In this document: one piece after another, positions 24,877-34,100 of the stretch
Layout: each line of letters starts with the position of its first letter
How positions within the stretch are numbered: position 1 is the first letter of the stretch
Origin: CAZFER01 sp964517495
Lineage (GTDB): Bacteria > Hinthialibacterota > Hinthialibacteria > Hinthialibacterales > Hinthialibacteraceae
DNA: 39,649 nucleotides
Direction: 5' to 3'
Assembly: GCA_964517495.1 (NCBI GenBank)
Contig: CAZFER010000060.1
Coordinates: 1 to 39,649 of the forward strand
Position numbers and translations under genes: made by a program
Notes under the pieces: model-generated
The model's input: only the letters and a program-made list of their open reading frames with translations
Told to the model about the DNA's origin: nothing
The model's database searches: none

Positions 24877-25101
24877 ATGAGTTATGCATTGGGTGAACAT
24901 TTTGAGAAGATGATTCAAGATTTAGTTCAGAAAGGGCGATATAACAACGCCAGTGAAGTCGTGTGTGAAGGTCTGCGATTGGTCGAAGAGCGCGAGGCAA
25001 AATTGAAAGCCTTGAAAGAACATATTGATGCGGCAGTCGAACGCGGAGGGAGTTATAGCGATAAGGAGATAGAAGTAATTTTATCATCTGACAACCAATA
25101 G
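24877..25101 (+). CDS. parD: ParD-type antitoxin
   Basis: A 74-residue protein with the ParD/CopG ribbon-helix-helix arrangement: a short N-terminal strand (SYALGEHFEKMIQDLVQKG), then RYNNASEVVCEGLRLVEERE, the classic helix pair of ParD, and a charged C-terminal tail (KLKALKEHIDAAVERGGSYS) that would wrap around the toxin. It should dimerise, bind its own promoter and neutralise the ParE-like protein encoded eight bases downstream. An excellent GAAAGGAGAT ribosome-binding site precedes it. Length is typical for the family. Confidence 0.9.
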   Translation: MSYALGEHFEKMIQDLVQKGRYNNASEVVCEGLRLVEEREAKLKALKEHIDAAVERGGSYSDKEIEVILSSDNQ

Positions 25102-25109
25102 GAATCTTC

Positions 25110-25424
25110 ATGTATAAACTCCGATATCTCTCTCAAGCTAAAGATGATCTTCTTGAAATTAAACGATACATTGCCAGGGAAAGCGGAAGCCAGAGAATTG
25201 CGTTTCAGTTCACTCATAAGATTCGGGAGCAGTGTCAAAGATTAGCAGAGCTTCCAGGACATATCGGACGTCCACGACCTGAATTAAGAGAAGGTTTACG
25301 CAGTTTTACTTATGGCAACTATGTCATCTTTATTCGGTACAATGACAATACTCTCGAAGTCATTACAATCATTGAAGGACATCGTGATGTTGAAGCATTG
25401 TTTGAACGTCCTACTGATGATTAA
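25110..25424 (+). CDS. parE: ParE/RelE-superfamily toxin
   Basis: A 104-residue protein of the ParE toxin family: YKLRYLSQAKDDLLEIKRYI at the N-terminus, a central helix pair, RLAELPGHIGRPRPELREGL, then RSFTYGNYVIFIRYNDNTLE and VITIIEGHRDVEALF. This is the standard fold order. ParE members usually poison DNA gyrase, whereas RelE members cut ribosome-bound mRNA; the RelE catalytic residues are not obvious, so the ParE type is more likely. It follows the antitoxin by eight bases and appears intact, with no frameshift. Confidence 0.9.
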   Translation: MYKLRYLSQAKDDLLEIKRYIARESGSQRIAFQFTHKIREQCQRLAELPGHIGRPRPELREGLRSFTYGNYVIFIRYNDNTLEVITIIEGHRDVEALFERPTDD

Positions 25425-25453
25425 TCTCAATATGGTGGCCAATTTAGTATTAG

Positions 25454-25579
25454 ACGGAACCAGCCATGAACGATAATGTAAAGAGACGAATAGCGGAGCC
25501 TTCAGTACGTTCAAGCGGAGACAAGGGTAGTTGGTACGTTGGAGATAATTATTTACGAGATAAAAAACTTAAATTTTAG
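25454..25579 (+). pseudogene. short internal fragment of a pectate lyase
   Basis: The frame from 25454 reads TEPAMNDNVKRRIAEPS, then GDKGSWYVGDNYL, and stops at 25577-25579. It aligns with the intact lyase around PGPATNDNMLSTIAKIE and RPGKWYVAGNIVEG, which is part of the beta-helix region missing from the remnant at 10903-11661. Only about 40 residues remain, with a stop codon directly upstream (25451-25453) and downstream. The similarity is short but two separate motifs are in register. It begins within 30 bases of the toxin stop codon. Confidence 0.6.
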
Positions 25580-25597
25580 AACAATGGGTTTGGAAAT

Positions 25598-26034
25598 ATG
25601 ATGGTTAGGAACATACTTAATTTTGTTGTACTTACGTTGAATAGTTTAGCTGAAATTGGTGTTTCCTCTCAAACCTTGGAGATCGGGGAAAAAGGTGCAT
25701 TGGCGGGAGATCGGTATCGTATCCTTATTTCCACTGATATCGGGGGCAGCGATCCGGATGATTTCCAATCGATGATTCATTTCTTAGCGTTGGCTCATGG
25801 TCATACGAAATCAAAAGTTCCCAGGATTGGTTGGATGGCCAAAAGGGTCACTATGTCAGTGTTGCAGAAGCGACGCTTGGTCATCGTGCTCATGAAATCG
25901 AGCATTTAAACTGGTGGACCGATATACTTGATCCGTCCGTCAAAGAGGGTGAGCATTGCGGTGCGAAAACCATCAACCAATGGCGGGAAGACTTTTTAAC
26001 CCATTGGCAGAAACGTATGGATTGGATTCGATAA
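25598..26034 (+). pseudogene. decayed DUF1593 gene with large deletion and frameshift
   Basis: The 5' part (from 25598) keeps a signal-peptide-like start and the family motif RYRILISTDIGGSDPDDFQS, then MIHFLALA, matching RVIVTSDGEIDDECSMVRFL of the intact DUF1593 protein at 21565. Soon after, similarity jumps: in a different frame, from about 25807, the sequence reads SQDWLDGQKGHYVSVAEA, NWWTDILDPSVKEGEHCGAK and TINQWREDFLTHWQKRMDWI, the last matching the IQNDFAARADWCV region near intact residue 350. So about 300 residues are deleted, the two parts are out of frame, and the Ig-like C-terminal domain is missing. It cannot make a working protein. Confidence 0.75.
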
Positions 26035-26058
26035 TGATTGATATACCTTTCCAATCCT

Positions 26059-26703
26059 TTACCAATCGATGGCGGCTGAGGGGGCGTCGGCAAGGGTATT
26101 GGATAGCCAGTCAGCACCGTTCAGCTGTTCGGGATTGAAACTGGTGGTGAGGGCCAGGCATTTACTTCCCGCGGCTTTGGCGGCTTGTACGCCATTGATG
26201 GCGTCTTCGACCACCAGGCAGTTTTCTGGGGGGACACCAAGTTTTTGGGCAGCGACCAGGAATGCTTCGGGGTGGGGTTTTTTGTGCTCGATTTCGCTGC
26301 CGGTTACACAGGCGTCGAAGGTTTCGGCGGGGATGTTGAGTTCGGTCAGGTTTTGGGTGAGTTTGATGTGATCGGCGCTGGTGGCAATGGCCATTTTTAG
26401 GTTCTTTTCACGGCAATGTTGGATAAATTCATGCACACCGGGAAGCGGTTCGATGCGGCCTTTGATGATTTCGCCGTATATTTCATAGGTGCGCTTTTTG
26501 TCTTTTTCAATATCAAAGGGGATGCCGTATTTTTCAGCCACTCCACCAAGAAAGCGGTTTTCACCGGTTCCCACAAAAGGGATAAAATCTTCATGTTTGA
26601 CATTGTATCCCTTTTCGTTGAACATCCGCACGGCGGCTTCACTTATGAAGGGTTCGGAATCGACGAGGACGCCATCCATATCAAAAATAACGGCTTGAAT
26701 CAT
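26059..26703 (-). CDS. HAD-superfamily phosphatase, beta-phosphoglucomutase-like
   Basis: A 214-residue HAD subfamily IA hydrolase from the ATG at 26703; an upstream in-frame ATG at 26742 lacks the well-spaced AAAGGAATTACC ribosome-binding site. Motif I is VIFDMDGVLVDSEP (nucleophile and acid/base aspartates), motif II is MAIATSADH, motif III is the lysine in EIEHKKPHPEAF and motif IV is CLVVEDAINGVQAAKAAG. A helical cap lies between motif I and II. Members dephosphorylate small sugar phosphates or isomerise beta-glucose-1-phosphate; the cap and the DMDGVLVDSEP loop fit either. It is convergent with the DUF1593 remnant and divergent from rpoB. Confidence 0.9.
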   Translation of the reverse strand: MIQAVIFDMDGVLVDSEPFISEAAVRMFNEKGYNVKHEDFIPFVGTGENRFLGGVAEKYGIPFDIEKDKKRTYEIYGEIIKGRIEPLPGVHEFIQHCREKNLKMAIATSADHIKLTQNLTELNIPAETFDACVTGSEIEHKKPHPEAFLVAAQKLGVPPENCLVVEDAINGVQAAKAAGSKCLALTTSFNPEQLNGADWLSNTLADAPSAAIDW

Positions 26704-27248
26704 GGTAATTCCTTTTTTTATATTATGCTTAGAAAAAAACAATGGATAGTAAAGAGCTTTCGAGGGTTTTCGCCTAGGGGGGTGAGGGAGAAAATGTGAA
26801 AATATTAAAAAAAATTCTTTATCCCCCCTTGACTTATTAGGAAATCGTTTATAAAGTTATTTTTTTGAGTAGTACCTATAGGTGAAACGTACATATCGGG
26901 GATTACTATCCTACCAAAGAAATACGCGTATGATTCAAAAAACTCTATTTCAACCCCTGCGGCCAAATTTGGACGTGGAAAGTATACTTGTCTCTGTATC
27001 AATTCATGCGAGGATTGGTTCCATTCCGTTCAAGCACCCAACCGATTTTTATCTCAAACCAGACCTAATAGTCAGGCCGGAAATGTCAACGACCAACCAT
27101 TCCTCCCGCTATAGGTCATAACCGGAAAATAATATAATAAGTCTCTTTAAATCAAGTGCATAGGGAAATCAAACGAAAGAATTTTTCGTTCTTTTTTGTG
27201 TGAAATACAAAGGAAAACGCGATAATCCATTTGAAGGAGAGTAGGTCA
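26704..27248. other. long spacer upstream of rpoB
   Basis: About 545 bases between the HAD gene and rpoB. I see no recognisable gene in it; in particular rplJ and rplL, which normally precede rpoB, are not here. It carries a possible promoter (26829-26855) and, near its end, a small hairpin ACGAAA-GAATT-TTTCGT (27173-27189) followed by TCTTTTTTG, which resembles a weak attenuator. If the promoter is correct the rpoB leader is almost 390 bases long. Confidence 0.5.
26829..26855 (+). promoter_or_regulatory. candidate promoter of the rpoBC operon
   Basis: TTGACT (26829-26834) and TATAAA (26850-26855) with a 15-base spacer, which is slightly short. The TTGACT is preceded by a C-run. Other TATAAT-like sequences occur near 27130, so the true start point is uncertain. 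Confidence 0.35.
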
Positions 27249-30200
27249 ATGGCGAAAGCGACAGATAAATGTCCGTGGCGTGATCGAAAAAGTTTTGCCA
27301 AAATCCATTCAGTAATTGATATGCCGGATTTGATTGAAACGCAACAGCGCTCGTACAGATCATTTCTGCAACAGGATGAATTACCCGATCGGCGGGAGAT
27401 GGTTGGGCTGCATCAAGCCTTTCACTCGATTTTTCCCATAAAGGGCCGGGATGGATCAACATTGGAATTTGTGAATTACACCCTGGGCCGGCCAAAATAT
27501 TCCGTCCCTGAGTGTATTGAGCGGGGGATGACCTATGCGGCTCCGTTAAGAATCAAAGTCAGGCTGGTGGTAAAAAGCGGGAAAGAGGATGAAGCGGAGA
27601 TCGTCGATATTCGGGAAGAGAATATCTATCTCGGTGAAATTCCTCTAATGACCCATCGGGGAACTTTTATTGTGAATGGCGCCGAGCGGGTGGTGGTGAG
27701 TCAGCTTCACCGTTCACCGGGGGCGACGTTTAATGTGGAGATGCATCACAGCGGCCAGCGGCTGATTCAGGGAAGTATCATCCCCAACCGGGGGGCATGG
27801 CTGGAATTTGAGAATGATCTTAACGATGTGCTTTCTGTTATTATTGATCGCCGGAGAAAACTTCCGGCCACGGTGTTGCTTCGTGCTTTTGGATTTAGTA
27901 CTGACGAAGATATTTTAAAGCTATTTGTGGGACATAAAGCCGTCAAAGTATCGGGTAAAAACAAACACCGGTTGGTGGGAGCCATTGTCAGCCGTGATTA
28001 TGTTGATCCGGAAAGCAATGTGACCTTGGTTGAAGCGGGTACTGAATTGACAGAAGAGGTTGTTGATAAGTTGATCGAGTACAAGTGCCCTGAAATTTTG
28101 GTTGTAGAGGGTGATGAACGGGATTACAACATTATCCGAAACACCTTGTTAAAAGATAACACCACTGATCGTGACAGCGCGTTGGCGGAAATTTATCAAA
28201 CCTTGCGTCCAGGTGAGCCGCCTGCTCCAAAGAACGCGCTGGCGTTGTTTGAAAATTTATTTACCAAAACCCGGCGATATGACCTATCACGTGTTGGGCG
28301 GTATCGTATCAATAAAAAATTGAATGTTAAGGTGGATAGCGAAGAAGTTACCTTAATGCCTGATGATATCGTTGCCATTATCAATTACATCCTCACCCTG
28401 AATCGTGGGGAAGGGTATACGGATGATATTGACCACTTGGGTAACCGGCGCGTGCGAACCATTGGTGAATTGTTGGAAAACCAGGTGCGGGTTGGTTTGG
28501 CGCGAATGGAGCGGACCATCCGGGAAAAAATGGGCATTCTTGATTTGGAAAATGTGATGCCCCGGAATTTAATTAATGCCAAACCGATAACCTCGGCGAT
28601 CAATGATTTCTTTGGGCGCAGTCAGCTTTCACAATTTCTGGATCAGGTTAATCCTCTTTCGGAATTAACCCATAAGCGGCGTCTTTCGGCGTTGGGACCG
28701 GGTGGATTGAATCGTGAACGAGCGGGATTTGAAGTCCGTGACGTTCATCATACCCATTATGGCCGTGTTTGCCCGATTGAAACGCCGGAAGGTCCAAACA
28801 TTGGTTTGATTTCCAGTTTGTCCACCTATGCCAAAGTTAACGAATTTGGTTTTATTGAAACTCCCTATCGAAAGGTGAAAAACGGGAACGTCACCAAGGA
28901 GATTGAATATCTATCGGCGGATGATGAAGACAACAGCATTATCGCACAGGCTAACGCCCCCTTGGATAACAAAGGGCATTTTGTGAATGAAACAGTACTA
29001 TCTCGTTATCGTGGAAACTTTCCCCGTGTTGAACCGCTGCAGGTTAATTATATGGACGTTTCGCCTATGCAGTTGGTTTCGATTTCATCGTCATTGATTC
29101 CCTTTTTGGAGCACGACGATGCCAACCGCGCGTTGATGGGATCTAACATGCAGCGGCAGGCGGTTCCCTTGTTGAAAACCGCTGCCCCATTGGTGGGTAC
29201 CGGTGTGGAATATAAAGCGGCCAAAGACTCTGGTGTGGTTGTGGTTGCCAAACGGTCTGGAACGGTAACCTATGTGGATGCTTCAACCATCATTATAACG
29301 CCGGATAAACCAATGTCGGATAAGGACAGGGATGTCTATCATTTACAGAAATTCTATCGCTCAAATCAAAATACCTGTATGAATCAGAAGCCCATCGTTC
29401 GGAAAGCCGACCGAGTGGAAGAAGGCTGGGTTATTGCAGATGGTCCCGCAACCGATAAGGGTGAACTGGCTTTAGGAAAAAATGTGCTGGTTGCTTTTAT
29501 GTCATGGGAAGGGGCGAACTTCGAGGATTCCATCGTTGTGAGTGAGCGATTGATTAAAGATGATGTCTTTACCAGTTATCACGTTGAAGAATTTAAAGTG
29601 GAAGCGCGTGACACCAAGCTCGGTGAAGAGGAAATTACTCGTGACATCCCAAATGTTGGGGATGAAGCGCTAAAGAATCTCGATGAGAATGGCATTATAC
29701 GTGTGGGAGCGCCGGTGCAGCCAGGTGATATCCTTGTTGGCAAAATTTCACCCAAAGGGAAGGTTCAGACATCCAATGTTGAAAAGTTGCTGCGTGCGAT
29801 CTTTGGGAAGCGGGCAGAGGATGTCAAGGATATTTCCTTGAAAGCGCCTCCCGGCACCGAAGGCACAGTCGTTGATGTAAAGGTATTTTCACGAAAAATG
29901 AGAGGTGGTCGTGGCCGTGCGGAGGATGAGCGTGCCATTAAAAGATTGCTTACTGAACGGGATAATCAAACCGAGGAGTTGCTGGATGATTGGGAACAGC
30001 GGGTGACGAATACGCTGACCAGCATGGAACTCACTGGTGATGTTTTAAATCCAAATACAGGTGAAATTTTATTCTCCAAAGGAAAGAAACTCAGTAAGAA
30101 TGACCTGAGTAAATTGGAAGATATTGATGTTCGTGATTTAAGTATTATGGATGATCCAATTCTGGATAAAATCAGGATGAATTATCAGCACGAGTTGGAA

Positions 30201-31079
30201 GATGTTAACCAGCAACATGAAAAGCAGGTTGAATATATCAAAACGGGTGATAATTTACCGCCTGGTGTTTTGAAAATGGTCAAAGTATATATCGCCAAGA
30301 AAAAACGTATGTCGATTGGTGACAAAGTGGCGGGGCGGCATGGAAACAAGGGTGTTGTTTCCCGCATTGTTCCGATTGAGGATATGCCCTTTTTAGAGGA
30401 TGGAACGCCGGTTGACATCATTTTAAATCCATTGGGTGTTCCTTCCCGTATGAATGTGGGGCAGGTTTATGAAACCCATCTGGGATGGGCGATCGATAAA
30501 CTGGATATGCATATCGCCACACCGGTTTTTGACGGTGCTAAAGAAAAAGATGTGATTGAATTATTGGAGAAAGCGGGACTGCCAACATCAGGGAAAACCG
30601 TTTTATACGATGGCCGAACCGGTGAAGCATTCACGGAAGAAGTGACGGTTGGCCAGATATACATATTGAAATTGAATCACCTGGTGGATGACAAGATCCA
30701 CGCCCGTTCCATAGGACCTTATTCTTTGGTCACCCAGCAGCCGCTTGGTGGAAAAGCCCAGTTTGGCGGCCAGCGTTTGGGTGAGATGGAAGTCTGGGCG
30801 TTAGAAGCATACGGTGCGGCGCATACCCTTCAGGAACTGCTTACGGTGAAATCGGATGATATAGTAGGCCGAAACCGCATCTATGAAGCGATTGTCAAAG
30901 GGAAGAATGCCCGTGCCCCCGGACTGCCGGAATCCTTCTATGTTCTGGTTAAAGAGTTACAAAGCCTTGGGTTAGGAATTGAATTGGTAGAGGAATTGCC
31001 GGAAGAAGAGCATAAAGGTGGTGGCGAAGCTGCCCCGAAAGAGAAGGTTGAAGAAGAATTAGTTGAATCAGGCCGATAA
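27249..31079 (+). CDS. rpoB: DNA-directed RNA polymerase subunit beta
   Basis: A 1276-residue beta subunit from the ATG at 27249, preceded by AAGGAGAG; a TTG 18 bases upstream is in frame but overlaps that site. The family landmarks are complete: the rifampicin-binding region SQLSQFLDQVNPLSELTHKR, then RLSALGPGGLNRERAG, GRVCPIETPEGPNIGLIS near residue 510, the GDKVAGRHGNKGVVSRI active-site segment near 1024, and GGKAQFGGQRLGEMEVWALE near the C-terminus. The usual resistance positions (E. coli Q513, D516, S522, H526, R529, S531) are unchanged; only N518 is valine. The protein ends in an acidic, glycine-containing tail. It starts the operon rpoB-rpoC, with rpoC 51 bases downstream. Confidence 0.98.
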   Translation: MAKATDKCPWRDRKSFAKIHSVIDMPDLIETQQRSYRSFLQQDELPDRREMVGLHQAFHSIFPIKGRDGSTLEFVNYTLGRPKYSVPECIERGMTYAAPLRIKVRLVVKSGKEDEAEIVDIREENIYLGEIPLMTHRGTFIVNGAERVVVSQLHRSPGATFNVEMHHSGQRLIQGSIIPNRGAWLEFENDLNDVLSVIIDRRRKLPATVLLRAFGFSTDEDILKLFVGHKAVKVSGKNKHRLVGAIVSRDYVDPESNVTLVEAGTELTEEVVDKLIEYKCPEILVVEGDERDYNIIRNTLLKDNTTDRDSALAEIYQTLRPGEPPAPKNALALFENLFTKTRRYDLSRVGRYRINKKLNVKVDSEEVTLMPDDIVAIINYILTLNRGEGYTDDIDHLGNRRVRTIGELLENQVRVGLARMERTIREKMGILDLENVMPRNLINAKPITSAINDFFGRSQLSQFLDQVNPLSELTHKRRLSALGPGGLNRERAGFEVRDVHHTHYGRVCPIETPEGPNIGLISSLSTYAKVNEFGFIETPYRKVKNGNVTKEIEYLSADDEDNSIIAQANAPLDNKGHFVNETVLSRYRGNFPRVEPLQVNYMDVSPMQLVSISSSLIPFLEHDDANRALMGSNMQRQAVPLLKTAAPLVGTGVEYKAAKDSGVVVVAKRSGTVTYVDASTIIITPDKPMSDKDRDVYHLQKFYRSNQNTCMNQKPIVRKADRVEEGWVIADGPATDKGELALGKNVLVAFMSWEGANFEDSIVVSERLIKDDVFTSYHVEEFKVEARDTKLGEEEITRDIPNVGDEALKNLDENGIIRVGAPVQPGDILVGKISPKGKVQTSNVEKLLRAIFGKRAEDVKDISLKAPPGTEGTVVDVKVFSRKMRGGRGRAEDERAIKRLLTERDNQTEELLDDWEQRVTNTLTSMELTGDVLNPNTGEILFSKGKKLSKNDLSKLEDIDVRDLSIMDDPILDKIRMNYQHELEDVNQQHEKQVEYIKTGDNLPPGVLKMVKVYIAKKKRMSIGDKVAGRHGNKGVVSRIVPIEDMPFLEDGTPVDIILNPLGVPSRMNVGQVYETHLGWAIDKLDMHIATPVFDGAKEKDVIELLEKAGLPTSGKTVLYDGRTGEAFTEEVTVGQIYILKLNHLVDDKIHARSIGPYSLVTQQPLGGKAQFGGQRLGEMEVWALEAYGAAHTLQELLTVKSDDIVGRNRIYEAIVKGKNARAPGLPESFYVLVKELQSLGLGIELVEELPEEEHKGGGEAAPKEKVEEELVESGR

Positions 31080-31130
31080 GTAACAGGTTTTAATATACAA
31101 GCTTACTAAGCCACGGTAAGGAGACAACAG

Positions 31131-34100
31131 ATGTGGAAATCGTTGCAAACCCCAGCTGCTAAACGACGGGAAGACGAAATTCGGGATATTAACCGGGTTC
31201 GTTCGATTCGGATCACATTGGCCTCGTCGGATCAGATCCGCAGTTGGTCTTATGGTGAAGTGAAAAATCCGGAAACCATTGATTATAAAACGTATAAACC
31301 AAAAACGGATGGTTTGTTCTGTGAGCGTATTTTTGGACCGACGCGGGATTATGAATGTGCCTGCGGGAAGTTTAAAGGCATAAAACACCGCGGGGTGGTC
31401 TGTGACCGTTGCGGTGTGGAAGTAACCCAGTCAAAAGTGCGTCGAAGCCGTTTGGGGCACATAGAATTGGAAATGCCAGTGGCCCATATTTGGTTTGCCA
31501 AGGGTGTTCCCAGTTTAATGGCATTGTTGTTGGATATGTCGCTCAAAATGTTGGAACGTGTTCTGTATTACGAGGAATACATCGTGCTTGATCCCGGCAG
31601 TACAGGCTTGAATTTCATGGAAGTGATTTCCGAACGCGAATACATGCGGCTTCGCGAAGAGTATGGACCAGATTTTCGTGTAGGCATGGGGGCGGAAGCT
31701 ATTAAAGAAATCCTCATGCAACTTGATTTGGGCACATTGGCGACTGAGTTGAGAACGGAAATCCGGGAAGGGAAATCCAAACAGCGCGTCAAGCGGTCAA
31801 TCAAGCGCTTGAAAGTGGTCGAAGATTTTAAGGGAAGCACGAATAAACCGGAATGGATGATTATGGAATCATTGCCAGTCATTCCCCCGGATTTACGTCC
31901 CTTGGTGCCGTTGGATGGAGGCCGGTTTGCTACGTCTGATTTGAACGATCTCTACCGCCGGGTTATCAACCGCAACAACCGTTTACGCCGGTTGAAGGAA
32001 GTTCGCGCACCGGAAGTGATTATTCGCAATGAAAAGCGGATGTTGCAGGAAGCCGTGGATGCTTTGATGGATAATGGCCGGCGAGGACGGCCTGTCAAAG
32101 GATCCAATAACCGGCCCTTGAAATCCCTGAGTGATATGTTGAAAGGGAAACAAGGCCGCTTTCGCCAGAACCTTCTTGGGAAACGCGTTGATTATTCAGG
32201 CCGTTCGGTGATTGTTTGTGGTCCGGAATTACGCTACAACCAATGCGGTTTGCCCAAGCAGATGGCGTTGGAATTATTTGAACCGTTTATTATTCGGCGC
32301 TTGGAAGAGCTGGACGAGGTAACCACGATTCGAAGCGCCAAACGCAAGATTGAACGCGGCGACCCCGAAGTGTTTGACGTCCTGGAAGAGGTGATTCAAA
32401 ACCATCCAGTCATGTTAAACCGGGCGCCCACCTTGCACCGAATGGGTTTGCAGGCGTTTCAGCCTATTCTGGTGGAAGGGAAAGCCATTCGTTTGCACCC
32501 CTTAACCTGTACCGCATTTAATGCTGACTTTGACGGTGACCAGATGGCGGTCCATGTGCCCTTGTCAAGTGAGGCACAATCGGAATGCCGGGATATTATG
32601 CTGGCTGTTCACAATATTATTGGTCCTGCAGATGGAAAGCCCATTGCCACACCCAGTCAGGATATTGTTCTGGGATGTTACTTTCTTACCAAGATTCGAA
32701 ATCCAATCAATGGAAATCTGCCATGGCGATTTACGGATGAACGCGAAGCGATCATTGCTTATGATTCGGGTGAAATTGGCCTGCAGGATGAAATCGAGGT
32801 CCGTATTTCAGGTACCCGGTTGCGAACCACAATTGGGCGTATTTTGTTTAATGATATCCTTCCGCACAATCTACGATTTACCAACAAGGTCATGAACAAG
32901 AAAACCCTATCAGCGTTGGTGTTGGATTGTTATAACAATTATGGTGAGCGGCGAACCGCCACCTTTTTGGATGGCTTGAAGGATTTGGGATATTATTATG
33001 CAAAACTTGGGGGAATTTCCATTAGTTTGAATGATATGGTTGTCCCACAACGAAAACAAGAGTTGATCGATGAAGCCCGTAAGGATGTTCAAGTGGTTAT
33101 TGAGCAATATGAAAAAGGGGCTATTACCGATATTGAGCGTTATAACAAGGTTATTGACCGGTGGATTCATACCACGGATGCGGTTGCTGAATCCATGATG
33201 AAGGAACTGGAAGAAGATAACCAGGGGTTTAATCCTATCTTCATCATGGCGGATTCTGGTGCTCGTGGTTCAAAACAACAGATTCGCCAGTTGGCGGGGA
33301 TGCGTGGTTTGATGTCCAAGCCCATGAAGAAATTGACGGGGGGGATTGGAGAAATCATTGAATCTCCCATTGAATCCAACTTCAAAGAAGGTTTGACCGT
33401 GTTGGAATACTTTATTTCCACCCACGGCGCCCGAAAAGGTTTGGCGGATACCGCCCTAAAAACGGCTGAAGCGGGTTATTTAACACGCCGCTTGGTTGAC
33501 GTGGCGCAAGATATGATTATTACGGAAGAAGACTGCGGAACCCTTAATGGTTTGGAAGTTTCTGAAATTAAAGAAGGCGACCAGATTATCGAGGCGTTGG
33601 AAGACCGTGTTCTGGGCCGAACGGCTTCAGAAGACATCATTAATCCACTTAACAATAATGTAATTGTGAAACGCGGTGATGAGATTGATGAAGATGCCGC
33701 CGTTGTGATCGGAAAGTGTGGTATCGAAAAAGTTCAGATTCGCTCGGTCGTGGCCTGTGAATCACCTCGTGGTACATGTGCCAAATGCTACGGGCGTGAT
33801 TTGTCTCGTAAACAGACCGTTAATATTGGTGAAGCGGTAGGGATTATCGCGGCTCAATCCATTGGAGAACCGGGCACACAGTTAACCCTTCGAACCTTCC
33901 ACATTGGTGGAACCACCAGCCGGATTCTTGAAGAATCGGAGATTCGTATTCGCCGTAACGATGATGGTCTGGGTGGTTTACGTGATGGTGAGAAAGGTAT
34001 TATTAACTACATCAATCTTAAATTGGTCACCAACCGGCACGGGCAATTAATCTCTGTTAATAATATTGGACGTCCTATTTTGCTTCGTTCAGGGATTGTA

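Noticed and set aside
26882..27121. 79-codon open frame upstream of rpoB, with a GTG start
   Set aside because: No ribosome-binding site, no recognisable motif and an unusual composition; the stretch reads as non-coding leader.
27231..27248. TTG start for rpoB six codons upstream
   Set aside because: It would place the AAGGAGAG ribosome-binding site inside the coding region; MAKATDK at 27249 is better.
28605..28710. Possible rifampicin-resistance changes in rpoB
   Set aside because: Only the E. coli N518 equivalent differs (valine). That position varies naturally between phyla and the main contact residues are unchanged.
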